From positions 1 through 40,550 of the IMG/VR virus record IMGVR_UViG_3300009034_000104: a stretch of 40,550 bases of DNA; one strand, given 5' to 3'. A program made the position numbers and the translations under genes. The notes under the pieces were generated by a model. That model saw only the letters and a program-made list of their open reading frames with translations, was not told where the DNA came from and made no database searches. Positions 14,764 through 22,893 of the stretch are shown in pieces; positions within the stretch are counted from its first letter, which is position 1, and the number at the start of each line of letters is the position of its first letter. The DNA is from a virus.

Positions 14764-15513
14764 ATGACTACTGAGGAGAATCAACCCCAAATGGACGCTC
14801 AACCAAAGGCAGAGCAGGCTGAGGTGGAAACTCCCCAACCTGTTGAGCCAGAGGTTAAAGCACCATCTGAGGCGGAAGCAGAACCTCAAGTTGAGGCTGA
14901 AAAGGGTCAAGCGGAACCTGAGAAGGCTCAACCGTCCGAAAGGACATTCACGCAGGAAGAATGGTCGAAAAGGGAGGCAGAGGTTCAAAAGCAAGTCTCT
15001 GAAGCAACCAGGCGACTCTCTGAGTTCCAGATGCAGCAGCAGATTGCCGACCTTGAGCGCACCGAACAGTCAGCGCAAGCTGAAGACGACAGGATGGTTG
15101 ACGACGGTCAAATCACCCAAGCCGAGGCTGACAAGAGGCGTAGCGACAGAACCGAACAGAGAGAGCAGAAGGCACAGACAGCCCGGGAGATGCAGATTGC
15201 ACAGGGCATAAGGACACAAGCCGAGCAACTGGGCAGAGTCCTTGCAGCACAGGACTTCAGTAAGCAATATAACCTTTCAGAAGAACAGCACGCTGGACTC
15301 TTGAGCGACAAGGAAATCACAGGCCCTCATGCAGTGCAGATTATGGAGACCAAAGCAGCTAACCTTGCGTTGGAAAATATGCAGGGCGAGTTGAAGACAG
15401 CTCAAGCAACCCCACAAAAGTTCGACCAGGGATTGGCGGGGACAACAGGCCCCGCAGAACCCGAATCAGCCAAAGGAAAGATAAAGGCTGGTTGGAGGGA
15501 AATTCACAAATAA
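14764..15513 (+). CDS. Scaffolding protein
   Basis: 249 residues. The first ~60 are Glu/Pro/Ala/Gln-rich and low in complexity. Then comes a long charged coiled coil (TQEEWSKREAEVQKQVSEATRRL through RTEQREQKAQTAREMQ-like stretches). The end is basic (AKGKIKAGWREIHK), as expected for capsid contact. Its place directly before the major capsid gene and its composition are typical of scaffold proteins that guide procapsid assembly. AGGAGG lies before the ATG. Confidence 0.8.
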   Translation: MTTEENQPQMDAQPKAEQAEVETPQPVEPEVKAPSEAEAEPQVEAEKGQAEPEKAQPSERTFTQEEWSKREAEVQKQVSEATRRLSEFQMQQQIADLERTEQSAQAEDDRMVDDGQITQAEADKRRSDRTEQREQKAQTAREMQIAQGIRTQAEQLGRVLAAQDFSKQYNLSEEQHAGLLSDKEITGPHAVQIMETKAANLALENMQGELKTAQATPQKFDQGLAGTTGPAEPESAKGKIKAGWREIHK

Positions 15514-15528
15514 TTTAGGAGGTAAGAC

Positions 15529-16548
15529 ATGGCTATTGTGGGCCATTGGGCATCATTAACCGAAGCCCAGAAGCTAGTCCAGTCCAAACTCCTGAGGGGT
15601 GTTGTTCAGGAAGTCATAGAGGAGGGGTCACTTCTACCCGAACTCCCTGTAATGGCAATAGACTCTAAGTCTGTTCTCTATAACAGGGAAAACACCTTAC
15701 CGACTGCAGCCTTCTATGACATCCATGAGCAGATACCCTGGCAGGCAGACGTGGACTATACCACTCAGGTCGAAGCCATACTGAAGCGCGTAGCCAGGCA
15801 GGATGTACTTGACCAGTTTATGATGGACACCTACCGGGATCCCAACGACTACCGAACCATCGTACTGAGCGAACTTCGCAAAGGTTGTCAGAGAACCCTT
15901 GAGGACAAGCTAATCTTTGGGGACATTGATAACGATGCTGCGGAGTTTGATGGCATAAGTCACCTGTTTGAAGCTGACGCTGCTGGTGGTGAGACCTTTG
16001 ACACCACTGGTACGTACGGCCAGCTATACGATATGGCCGATGCTGGACTCAGCGTCAAGACCACGCGGGATATGCTGGACAGGGTGAGACCGAAGGCAAG
16101 CGTCATACTGATGAGCAGGACTATCCGTAATCGAATTAGTGCTGCTGCCCTGGAAGCTGGTGTAGCTAGCACCTACCCGGCAGGTCACATTAACTATACC
16201 AAGGACGAGTACGGCACAAGGGTTGAGTTCTTTGATGGTATTCGTCTGCTGGTTTCCGACTACATGGTTGATGAGGACGACAATACTGGGGACAAGGCAA
16301 CATCTGCCAGTGAAATCCAGAGCATCTACGCCATCAGGTTCGGTCAGATAATGGACGGAGGTCTCTGTCTGTGTACTGGTGGAAGTACTGGAGGCCCTGA
16401 GTTCTTCAAGGTACGAGAACTTGAGGCACTGGAAGACTACGATGCTGCCGGCATCAGGCTGACCGCTTACTGCTGTCTGGCACTGGGTAGCAATCTCGGT
16501 GCTGCACGGATCACCAGCATTGATACGGCTGCTGCCGTGGTCGCATAG
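15529..16548 (+). CDS. Major capsid protein (HK97 fold)
   Basis: 339 residues with an AGGAGG start directly after the scaffold. The pattern fits HK97-type capsid proteins: helical N-arm, then E-loop-like stretch (SVLYNRENTLPTAAFYD), then a peripheral domain with DVLDQFMMDTYRDPNDYR and a long helix ELRKGCQRTLEDKLIFGD, and an A-domain with PKASVILMSRTIRNRISAAA. The C-terminal AIRFGQIMDGG / RLTAYCCLALGS strands are also typical. No protease gene is apparent, which fits scaffold-directed assembly. Confidence 0.85.
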   Translation: MAIVGHWASLTEAQKLVQSKLLRGVVQEVIEEGSLLPELPVMAIDSKSVLYNRENTLPTAAFYDIHEQIPWQADVDYTTQVEAILKRVARQDVLDQFMMDTYRDPNDYRTIVLSELRKGCQRTLEDKLIFGDIDNDAAEFDGISHLFEADAAGGETFDTTGTYGQLYDMADAGLSVKTTRDMLDRVRPKASVILMSRTIRNRISAAALEAGVASTYPAGHINYTKDEYGTRVEFFDGIRLLVSDYMVDEDDNTGDKATSASEIQSIYAIRFGQIMDGGLCLCTGGSTGGPEFFKVRELEALEDYDAAGIRLTAYCCLALGSNLGAARITSIDTAAAVVA

Positions 16549-16591
16549 GCTTAAACTCAGCCTTAAATGAGCGATAGACTTCGCAGGTTGA

Positions 16592-16616
16592 GGGGGAGCC
16601 TGAAGTAAAATCCCCC
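16592..16616 (+). terminator. Stem-loop after the capsid gene, possible attenuator
   Basis: GGGGGA (16592-16597) can pair with TCCCCC (16611-16616), with a 13-base loop. There is no T-tract, so termination would be partial or it may stabilise the capsid mRNA. Confidence 0.35.
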
Positions 16617-16638
16617 CAGTAAACTCTAGGAGAGACAT

Positions 16639-17493
16639 ATGACTAATATAGCAGAAAGGGTAATTAACCACGACATCAGAGTTGTGGACGGTAGGTACAT
16701 TCAGATGCCTGTATGGTTTCGTGGGGAGCCAGATAGAGCTTGGGGTAATCTTACGCTACCCAATCCTCATGCCAACTCATCTGTTGGTGACACGGTTCAG
16801 AAATACCCCATAGGAACCAAGTATGTAGATGGCGACAGGACATTCTTCTACGGCTATACCAACACCGTCTATACGGCCAATAAAGCCAACATCGGTATGT
16901 TCAATCTGAACAAAGACGATGGTATCACGTGGGGTGCAACAGCAGGTGAGGCTGGTGATACCAAAGTCGGTATCCTAGCATCAGGGTTGGTTGATGGGAC
17001 TACGCCGTCTGAGGACGACTATGCTGGTGGATGGTTACTTCCACGAACCAATCCGTACAGCTCCTACAGGATAGTCAAGAGTTCTACCAGTGGCAAAAGT
17101 ACTTCAGGTGAGGTTGACATCTACATTGACCACGGACTCGTAGAGGCTGTTACTCTCAGTCAAGGTTCTTGTTTCATCTGCAAGAGCGAGTGGGGCAAAA
17201 TGTATCAGCACTGGGCAGGCGGTCTTGACTACGTTACTTGCGTAGGTGTCACCCTGATAGACCCAGTCGCCTCAACATGGCAGTGGGTTCAGGCTTGGGG
17301 GCCATGCTATGTCGTACCCTACAATGAGGAAATGGGTGCTACTGTCAATATTCACCAAGCCATATTCCATATTGACGGGACAATCGCCAAGCATAGCAAT
17401 AGCACAGACAGGCAACTGGCTGGCTATTTAATCCCCAACCGCATCAGTGCAACGACCTCATCCTGGCTGGTCAGGCTACAGGTAAATTGTTAA
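16639..17493 (+). CDS. Probable virion surface or decoration protein
   Basis: 284 residues after an AGGAG site. The protein is beta-rich, with Gly, Thr and aromatic residues (GTKYVDGDRTFFYGYTN, GGWLLPRTNPYSSYRI). It has no signal peptide and no enzyme motif. Directly downstream of the capsid gene, such proteins are often decoration or head-tail proteins. I do not recognise a named family; structural role is inferred from position and composition. Confidence 0.6.
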   Translation: MTNIAERVINHDIRVVDGRYIQMPVWFRGEPDRAWGNLTLPNPHANSSVGDTVQKYPIGTKYVDGDRTFFYGYTNTVYTANKANIGMFNLNKDDGITWGATAGEAGDTKVGILASGLVDGTTPSEDDYAGGWLLPRTNPYSSYRIVKSSTSGKSTSGEVDIYIDHGLVEAVTLSQGSCFICKSEWGKMYQHWAGGLDYVTCVGVTLIDPVASTWQWVQAWGPCYVVPYNEEMGATVNIHQAIFHIDGTIAKHSNSTDRQLAGYLIPNRISATTSSWLVRLQVNC

Positions 17494-17541
17494 GCCTGTA
17501 ATTGCTGAGCAAAACAGGAACGAATATAAGGAGCAACGAAT

Positions 17542-17796
17542 ATGGAGAAACCTAACATAATTGGACTACCAACGTCTCAGATGATGGCTTTGTGTGATGT
17601 GCTCGGTCTGCCTCCAGAGGTACAGGATAGTACAGAGTCTATGATTATAGGTCTGGAAAAAGCCAGCTTCACTAAATTGAAGGTGGTTAAACAAGACCCG
17701 GATAAGGCTAGACCAGAGAACAGCATAGGCTTTGAGCCAGACCAGGTAGATGCCGACATAGTGGCAGCACGGAAAGTCGCACTGGGAAGAGACTAG
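17542..17796 (+). CDS. 84-residue hypothetical protein
   Basis: An AGGAG site precedes the ATG. It has a short helical N-terminal part (LPTSQMMALCDVLGLPPEVQD) and a polar C-terminus (NSIGFEPDQVDADIVAARKVALG). Coupled end to start with the zinc ribbon gene at 17797. Not recognised. Confidence 0.6.
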   Translation: MEKPNIIGLPTSQMMALCDVLGLPPEVQDSTESMIIGLEKASFTKLKVVKQDPDKARPENSIGFEPDQVDADIVAARKVALGRD

Positions 17797-18102
17797 GTGC
17801 CTATCTACGAGTACGAGTGTCAGGGTGGTCACAGGTTTGAGCGCTATAAGCAGATGCAGGATAGGCATGATGCGTCATGCCCAGAATGCGACAAACCTGT
17901 TCGCTTGAGGATTTCGGTGCCGTGTGTAGCCTTAAAGTATCCGCCAACTCCTCTCCCCGTTTACCTGCATGATGGAACTAAGATACATGAGTTTAGTCAT
18001 GCACCAGCGATAAGACCACCCACACCGCCTGAAGAACTTGTGAGGCTTGGAGAGTTAGCTAACAATCCAGACAGATTCGAGCCTCAGAAGGCGGGAACTT
18101 AG
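17797..18102 (+). CDS. FmdB-like zinc ribbon protein, first copy
   Basis: 101 residues with a GTG start adjacent to the previous stop. It starts MPIYEYECQGGHRFERY and has SCPECDKP at residues ~28-35, the layout of FmdB zinc ribbons. The usual first CxxC is altered: only Cys8 remains, with His12 able to replace the second ligand. The rest is Pro-rich. A second copy is at 18613. The family is widespread and of poorly known function; a structural zinc role in the virion or a regulatory role is possible. Confidence 0.7.
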   Translation: MPIYEYECQGGHRFERYKQMQDRHDASCPECDKPVRLRISVPCVALKYPPTPLPVYLHDGTKIHEFSHAPAIRPPTPPEELVRLGELANNPDRFEPQKAGT

Positions 18103-18135
18103 GTGCCTACGCTATAAAGTTAACAGGAGGCAAAT

Positions 18136-18603
18136 ATGGCAACATCAAAAGATGCGCTGGTTAAGAGCCAGTTTGGCGGGATGGGTGTCGTGCAGCAGTA
18201 TGGCGTAAAGATAACAGGGTATGTCGGGCTATCTTCGGCTGCGTCTGCAACAATAGCCAACTACACCGTAAGCCCATTTACCCACGATATGGTTATTCTC
18301 GCTGCCTATATGGACATCACTACAGTAGATGCTCAGGATGCAGACCTTGATATTGGAATCGCTGACGATGCCGATGGGACAAACCAGGAGGACAATCTGT
18401 TTGATAGCCCTGCTAATACAGCAGCAGTTGTTCTTGAGGGTTTGGCAGTTCAAACCATTGCTGGCAAAGCACTCCCGATCTGGAAAGCGGCCGGGGCTTC
18501 TACCAATAGTTACATTACCGCAGAGCAGAATGGGAATGTTGATGCGTCTAGCTTGGTTTATAATCTGCTTTTGGTCTGCGCCCGTAAATCTGACTTTGAC
18601 TAG
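18136..18603 (+). CDS. Probable virion structural protein
   Basis: 155 residues, AGGAGG site. Beta-rich and Ala/Asp/Thr-rich, with VSPFTHDMVILAAYMDITT, DADLDIGIADDADG and a late LVYNLLLVCARKS strand. The pattern is that of jelly-roll-like decoration or fibre-associated proteins common in environmental phages, but I cannot name a family. It sits between the two zinc ribbon genes. Confidence 0.6.
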   Translation: MATSKDALVKSQFGGMGVVQQYGVKITGYVGLSSAASATIANYTVSPFTHDMVILAAYMDITTVDAQDADLDIGIADDADGTNQEDNLFDSPANTAAVVLEGLAVQTIAGKALPIWKAAGASTNSYITAEQNGNVDASSLVYNLLLVCARKSDFD

Positions 18604-18612
18604 AGGGTAATC

Positions 18613-18855
18613 ATGCCCATATATGAATACTCTTGTCCTAGACACGGCAAGTTTGAATCATTGAGGGGCATGGATGATAGGCATAATGCGCCATGCCCCC
18701 AGTGTCAGACTCAATCAAAACTAATTCCCTCCACCTTCAAAATCAGGATGTTCACCAGACTTGACCAGGCAGATGGCGAAGGTTATACGTCACGGTTTGT
18801 CAGCAATGCTGAACTGGCTGAAATGAGAAAAGGTAATGCTATGGGGCAAACGTAA
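18613..18855 (+). CDS. FmdB-like zinc ribbon protein, second copy
   Basis: 80 residues, start MPIYEYSCPRHGKFESL, then PCPQCQTQSK at ~27-36. As in the first copy, the first metal pair is C-x2-H (Cys8, His11) instead of CxxC. The second half is basic with no known motif (FVSNAELAEMRKGNAM). About half of the first 35 residues match the copy at 17797, so the pair arose by duplication. Confidence 0.7.
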   Translation: MPIYEYSCPRHGKFESLRGMDDRHNAPCPQCQTQSKLIPSTFKIRMFTRLDQADGEGYTSRFVSNAELAEMRKGNAMGQT

Positions 18856-18863
18856 GGAGCAAT

Positions 18864-19046
18864 ATGGCTACTAGAGTGTGTCCGGAGTGTGGGGATGAAA
18901 AGGATGCCAGGGGTTTCAACATTCATCTAATCAGGTGTCGGGAGAAGGCAAGAATGAAAGCGTTGAGGAAGAGGTATGCCAATCAACTTGCCACTATGAC
19001 ACCACAGGCAGGTGAAAGATTCCTGAGAAAAGCTCAAGGAGGATAA
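18864..19046 (+). CDS. 60-residue zinc finger protein
   Basis: An AAGGAG site precedes the ATG. RVCPECGDEKDARGFNIHLIRC forms a C-x2-C-x12-H-x4-C finger, followed by a strongly basic helix (REKARMKALRKRY). It looks like a small nucleic-acid binder. It is the third metal-site protein in this part of the structural operon. Its AGGAGG tail overlaps the ribosome site of the next gene. Confidence 0.65.
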   Translation: MATRVCPECGDEKDARGFNIHLIRCREKARMKALRKRYANQLATMTPQAGERFLRKAQGG

Positions 19047-19047
19047 C

Positions 19048-19431
19048 ATGCAAAAAAGTGGTTGGAAGACTGCAACACTAGATTATGATAGGTCAGCCAC
19101 TGAGTTCACTGGTGACGATGTTGACCGGTACACGGACTTGGTTGACCTTGATGAGGCATACGAGTTCCTGACAGTTATTATACCGGCACTATCTTCTAGT
19201 GGAACGGTCACACCGTATATCCAGAGAGATGATGCTATCGCAACCATACCTGTCGCAATGGTGGCTCTTGATGACGATGCTACTGGCCATTTCGCTCACG
19301 CTACATCATCTGGCGCTGGCAGTATAGTCGCCATATTCCGTATCGGCGGTGCTCAGTATTTCAGGCTATATGTCTCAGCCAACCAGAGTGCCAACAGACT
19401 GTTTTACTGTCGTGGGTTTAATAGGGCATAG
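19048..19431 (+). CDS. Probable virion structural protein
   Basis: 127 residues, AGGAGG. Beta-rich with Asp/Thr/Ser (YTDLVDLDEAYEFLTVIIPA) and a C-terminal FRLYVSANQSANRLFYCRGF. It shares the look of the 18136 and 22489 proteins without clear alignment. No enzyme motif. Likely a head- or tail-surface protein. Confidence 0.55.
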   Translation: MQKSGWKTATLDYDRSATEFTGDDVDRYTDLVDLDEAYEFLTVIIPALSSSGTVTPYIQRDDAIATIPVAMVALDDDATGHFAHATSSGAGSIVAIFRIGGAQYFRLYVSANQSANRLFYCRGFNRA

Positions 19432-19443
19432 AAGGGGGAAATC

Positions 19444-19950
19444 ATGGCGATTAGAGCTTATGGTTCGTCTACTACTGACCATCCGACATGGGTTTCAAAG
19501 ACCGCATATACGTTCCTTAATTTCGTGATCCCCACGACGCCAAATGGTTTTTGCTATGAATGTACTGTTCCCGGTAGTTCGGGAACTATTGAAGTATCTT
19601 GGCCCACAACACCGGGGAACAATGTCGTAGATGGTGATTTCGAGCAACAAGACCCGGTTACGTGGGTCTGCCGAGAACTTCTAGCCCCGAATCCCCTTGA
19701 AGTAGAACTTGATACCGAGGGGTTCGGTGGATACGCCTACAAGGACATCTGGGTAAAGAACTCTGGCGCTGAGTTCATAGTCTATGGTAGCCATGACGGT
19801 GAAAACTGGAGGCAGATTGACGAACTGAATACCCCACACGGTGACAGAGATAATCGCCATAAGGGTCTTCAGAATGCGTATCGGTATATCAAGGTAACTG
19901 TAGATTCCGAGAACGAGAGTGAAATAGAGATTATCGCTGGTGTAGGATGA
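19444..19950 (+). CDS. Virion protein with discoidin-like (F5/8 C) domain
   Basis: 168 residues. The N-terminal ~75 residues resemble tail-fibre linker modules (TTDHPTWVSKTAYTFLNF, YECTVPGSSGTIEVSWP). Residues ~80-165 resemble a discoidin/F5-8 type C lectin domain: KDIWVKNSGAEFIVYGSHDG, NWRQIDELN, then AYRYIKVTVDSE. Such domains bind sugars. A role in attachment or in binding glycans on the virion is inferred. It ends four bases into the next ATG. Confidence 0.6.
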   Translation: MAIRAYGSSTTDHPTWVSKTAYTFLNFVIPTTPNGFCYECTVPGSSGTIEVSWPTTPGNNVVDGDFEQQDPVTWVCRELLAPNPLEVELDTEGFGGYAYKDIWVKNSGAEFIVYGSHDGENWRQIDELNTPHGDRDNRHKGLQNAYRYIKVTVDSENESEIEIIAGVG

Positions 19951-20186
19951 ATCTTACTCTGTACCAAGCCCATAGCCTAGCACAAGTTTTTCGTAGCGTG
20001 CCTAAAGAACTCTATACAAGAATAATAACAGCGCAGCTTTTCGGTAAGAATCAGAAGCAGCAGGGGGAAGTTGAAGCTACTTTGTGCCGTAACGGGGATG
20101 CTTTTTGGACAAAAACAATAGATGGGGAAGTCTACGTGTATATTGGGCATATTGTGAAAGAACACATTGATGGGGTTGGTGCATGA
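19947..20186 (+). CDS. 79-residue hypothetical protein
   Basis: ATGA overlap at both ends, with the previous gene and with the glycosyltransferase gene at 20183. N-terminal helix (YQAHSLAQVFRSVPKELYTRI), then a beta-hairpin (GDAFWTKTIDGEVYVYIGH). Not recognised. Tight coupling suggests it is made together with the glycosyltransferase. Confidence 0.6.
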   Translation: MNLTLYQAHSLAQVFRSVPKELYTRIITAQLFGKNQKQQGEVEATLCRNGDAFWTKTIDGEVYVYIGHIVKEHIDGVGA

Positions 20187-22135
20187 AGCTGATCTGGCTC
20201 AGTGTGGCACCCTGGGCTCCAACTGGATACGGCATTGTCACCAGACAGGTTGTTCCGAGAATACAGGCAGAAGGCCATGAAGTAGTCGTGGCCTGCAAGC
20301 ACTTTCATACTGGAACAGTTGTCTGGAACGGCATACCAACCATTCAGGGAATGGACCTGAGTATGCTTAACAGGATGATTGATAGGGGTGAGGCTGACTA
20401 TATCATCAGCCTCTTAGATAATCACGCTATTGACGGAGTGCCCAAGAAGTGGATTTCTTACACTCCTTTTGATACAGAGAAGATACCCCTTTCTATCAGC
20501 AGAAGCCTTGAACAGCCGTTGATGATAATTGCGCTCACAAGCCATGGTCAAAAAGAGATTGAGAGAGTCGGGTATGAGTCTTGGTATGCGCCTCATGGGA
20601 TTGACACCAAGATATACTATCCTGATGAAGACAGCCGACAAAGGGGCAGAGAGGCTTTAGGTTGGCAAGATAACTTTGTCATCGGCAGTGTTGGAGTCAA
20701 TTATGCTGATGACCGCAAGAACTACGTCAACCTCCTCCGAGCATTCAAGGACTTTCACACGATGCACGAAGAGGCAAGATTATATCTGTCAGTCAATCCT
20801 CTACATACAGACAAGAACGATTCTCTCACGAGGGCGATGCAGAACCTAGAACTCGACAATCTGGTGAAGTGGGCTGAACCCGACCAGTATTTTCTGGGCA
20901 AGGTTAGCGACCAGATGATGGCTAACCGGTATAGACTCATGGATGTCTTCTGCTTGCCGACAAAGGGTGAGGGATTTGGCTTACCTCTGATTGAAGCTCA
21001 GGCTTGCGGTGTGCCGGTCATAACGACTGATGCTTCTACTGGACCCGAATTATGTCCTACTCAATATCTAATCCCAGTCAAAGATGATGAGTGGGAGTGG
21101 TTTAACAAAGAATGGCGAGCGTCTGTAAGTGCTAGTAGTATCTTTCAAGCATTGCAGAGAGCATATAATCATCCTCACCTCCGAGAAATAGGTCAGATTG
21201 GCTGTAACAATGTTCAGAGATATGACTGGGACTTACTGCATGAAGAATACTGGAAGCCAATACTCAAAGAGATTGAAGGGTTAAAGACAAAGGTTCAGAG
21301 TATTCCCCATTATAAGAAAATCTACAGCTCGTTTGATGGACGCATAACGATGTCTGATTGCGGCAAGTGGTGTGAGAATAAGTGTGGTGGCGACTTTTAC
21401 TTTATGTTGCTACCAGAGGAGAAACCTACAGACAGACCTATCAAATCAAGAAGTTATCCTGTGCAACCAGACCAGAATGGGAGATTATGGGTGATTCAAG
21501 GCTGTCCTCTCCATAGTTGGCTCTCAAGGAGATTTAAGGCTGAAGTTACACAAGTATGGACTGAACTCTGGGGTTATCCAGTAGTTAGGGAACACTTCAA
21601 CGGTGCTGTCATGGATTTTGATGGAGTAATTCCGCTAGACGATATAGAAATAGACTTCAATGCCGAATACTCTTGGGCAATGCAGAGCCAGTATCACACC
21701 AACTGTCCAGACCTATCAGAATATCTCAGTGGTAGGGTCTTGGAGGTTGGCTGTGGTGATGGTAGTAGGGTCAAGGAACTTCAGGATAAGGGAATTGATG
21801 CTATCGGGTTCGAGATAAATCCTGCTCAGAAGATGATGCTTGCTGATGCAGAAGCTATCCCATTCAAGGATTCCTCTTTTGATGCCGTGTACTCAGTGGA
21901 TGTTTTGGAACACCTCTCAGACCCACTCAGAGGCATTTCTGAGGCATTTAGAGTAAGTAAAGGTGTTGTCATATCATCCATAACGCCAGTTGAATCTGCT
22001 GTATTCTGGCAAGACCCTACGCACAAGGTTGAATGGGATAGGGAGCGGTGGAAGAGAGAAATCAATGAGTTCGGGGAGATTATTGATATTCTCGAACCCT
22101 TTACCGTGATAGCGAGGAAGAGATGCCAACATTAG
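20183..22135 (+). CDS. Glycosyltransferase-methyltransferase fusion
   Basis: 650 residues, cytoplasmic, with two enzymes in one chain. Residues ~1-370 are a GT-B glycosyltransferase of family GT4 type: APWAPTGYGIVTRQ at the N-terminus and EGFGLPLIEAQACGVPV near 262-278 (the E-x7-E donor site). Residues ~390-500 hold an unfamiliar Cys/Trp-rich linker (SDCGKWCENKCGGD). Residues ~515-650 are a class I SAM methyltransferase: VLEVGCGDGS (motif I, ~519-528), AIPFKDSSFDAVYSVDVLEHL. Probable task: add a sugar and methylate it or a neighbouring group. Being inside the structural operon it may decorate virion proteins, or host glycans. Substrate unknown. Confidence 0.85.
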   Translation: MKLIWLSVAPWAPTGYGIVTRQVVPRIQAEGHEVVVACKHFHTGTVVWNGIPTIQGMDLSMLNRMIDRGEADYIISLLDNHAIDGVPKKWISYTPFDTEKIPLSISRSLEQPLMIIALTSHGQKEIERVGYESWYAPHGIDTKIYYPDEDSRQRGREALGWQDNFVIGSVGVNYADDRKNYVNLLRAFKDFHTMHEEARLYLSVNPLHTDKNDSLTRAMQNLELDNLVKWAEPDQYFLGKVSDQMMANRYRLMDVFCLPTKGEGFGLPLIEAQACGVPVITTDASTGPELCPTQYLIPVKDDEWEWFNKEWRASVSASSIFQALQRAYNHPHLREIGQIGCNNVQRYDWDLLHEEYWKPILKEIEGLKTKVQSIPHYKKIYSSFDGRITMSDCGKWCENKCGGDFYFMLLPEEKPTDRPIKSRSYPVQPDQNGRLWVIQGCPLHSWLSRRFKAEVTQVWTELWGYPVVREHFNGAVMDFDGVIPLDDIEIDFNAEYSWAMQSQYHTNCPDLSEYLSGRVLEVGCGDGSRVKELQDKGIDAIGFEINPAQKMMLADAEAIPFKDSSFDAVYSVDVLEHLSDPLRGISEAFRVSKGVVISSITPVESAVFWQDPTHKVEWDRERWKREINEFGEIIDILEPFTVIARKRCQH

Positions 22136-22485
22136 TCGGTGGGGGATTGGCAGTAGAGTTCTCTGTAGATGTCCGTAAGTCAGACCGCACACTCCTTTAT
22201 CGGGAAGCCTCTGTGATGATGCCGAAGTTGCCAGAAGCACCAGCAGAACCGACGTGCTTCACGGTTCCCTGCATCAATCAGTACCAGAGGCTTTTTGATA
22301 AGTGGACTGAGGGATGTCGGAAGATTATGGATTTTGTTGAGATATTACAGGAATACCATTCTTTAAGGTGCAAATACTGCATGGAGCACAGGGATGAAGA
22401 AATAGACGAAAAATACAGAACGGGTGAGCCTTCACCCCGAAATGTACAAGAAACAAGGAAGGCGATAGAACTACTGAGGAGGTAG
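22123..22485 (+). CDS. 120-residue hypothetical protein
   Basis: Overlaps the end of the fusion gene by 13 bases. Beta N-terminus (PTLVGGGLAVEFSVDVRKSD) and a helical C-terminal part with RCKYCMEHRD and CFTVPCINQY, so Cys pairs may bind metal. Not recognised. The stop is three bases before the next ATG. Confidence 0.6.
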   Translation: MPTLVGGGLAVEFSVDVRKSDRTLLYREASVMMPKLPEAPAEPTCFTVPCINQYQRLFDKWTEGCRKIMDFVEILQEYHSLRCKYCMEHRDEEIDEKYRTGEPSPRNVQETRKAIELLRR

Positions 22486-22488
22486 ACA

Positions 22489-22887
22489 ATGGCTCAGGAA
22501 CAGGTCGTGAACAATGAAGGTATCGGTGAAATAGTCCTATGGCTAACAGGGGGTACTTCTACCACACCTGAAAGCATCTCTGCAATCAAGACTGCGTGTT
22601 CGGCTGCTACGGCAAGTGGGTATGCTAATTACACCAAATGTACTGAAGCAGGGCTTACGCTGGCGACAATCGCGACTATCAGTGCATCCAGTGACTCATT
22701 CTCCAATGATACGGTTCATGTAGAGCATCCCTTTACTGCTGGGACAGATGCAACCGTCAAAGGTCACATGCTGGTCAACGATGACGATGATGCCCTGTAT
22801 TCCGTGTGCTGCTATGCCGGCGACATAACTGTTGAAAGCGGAGATACCATCACCGTTACTCACAAGATTCGTGGCAAGAATGGGTAG
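22489..22887 (+). CDS. Probable virion structural protein
   Basis: 132 residues, GAGGAGG site. Rich in Thr, Ala and Ser, with a C-terminal beta part (FTAGTDATVKGHMLVNDDDD, YAGDITVESGDTITVTHKI). Similar in style to environmental phage structural proteins lying before fibre genes. No enzymatic motif. Confidence 0.6.
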   Translation: MAQEQVVNNEGIGEIVLWLTGGTSTTPESISAIKTACSAATASGYANYTKCTEAGLTLATIATISASSDSFSNDTVHVEHPFTAGTDATVKGHMLVNDDDDALYSVCCYAGDITVESGDTITVTHKIRGKNG

Positions 22888-22893
22888 GAAATC

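Noticed and set aside
16024-16671. 215-codon open frame on the minus strand opposite the capsid gene
   Set aside because: It is antisense to a well-supported capsid protein and its sequence is not protein-like.
18100-18122. A third FmdB-like start (GTGCCTA) after the first zinc ribbon gene
   Set aside because: It stops after four codons; the similarity to the start at 17797 is too short to call a remnant.
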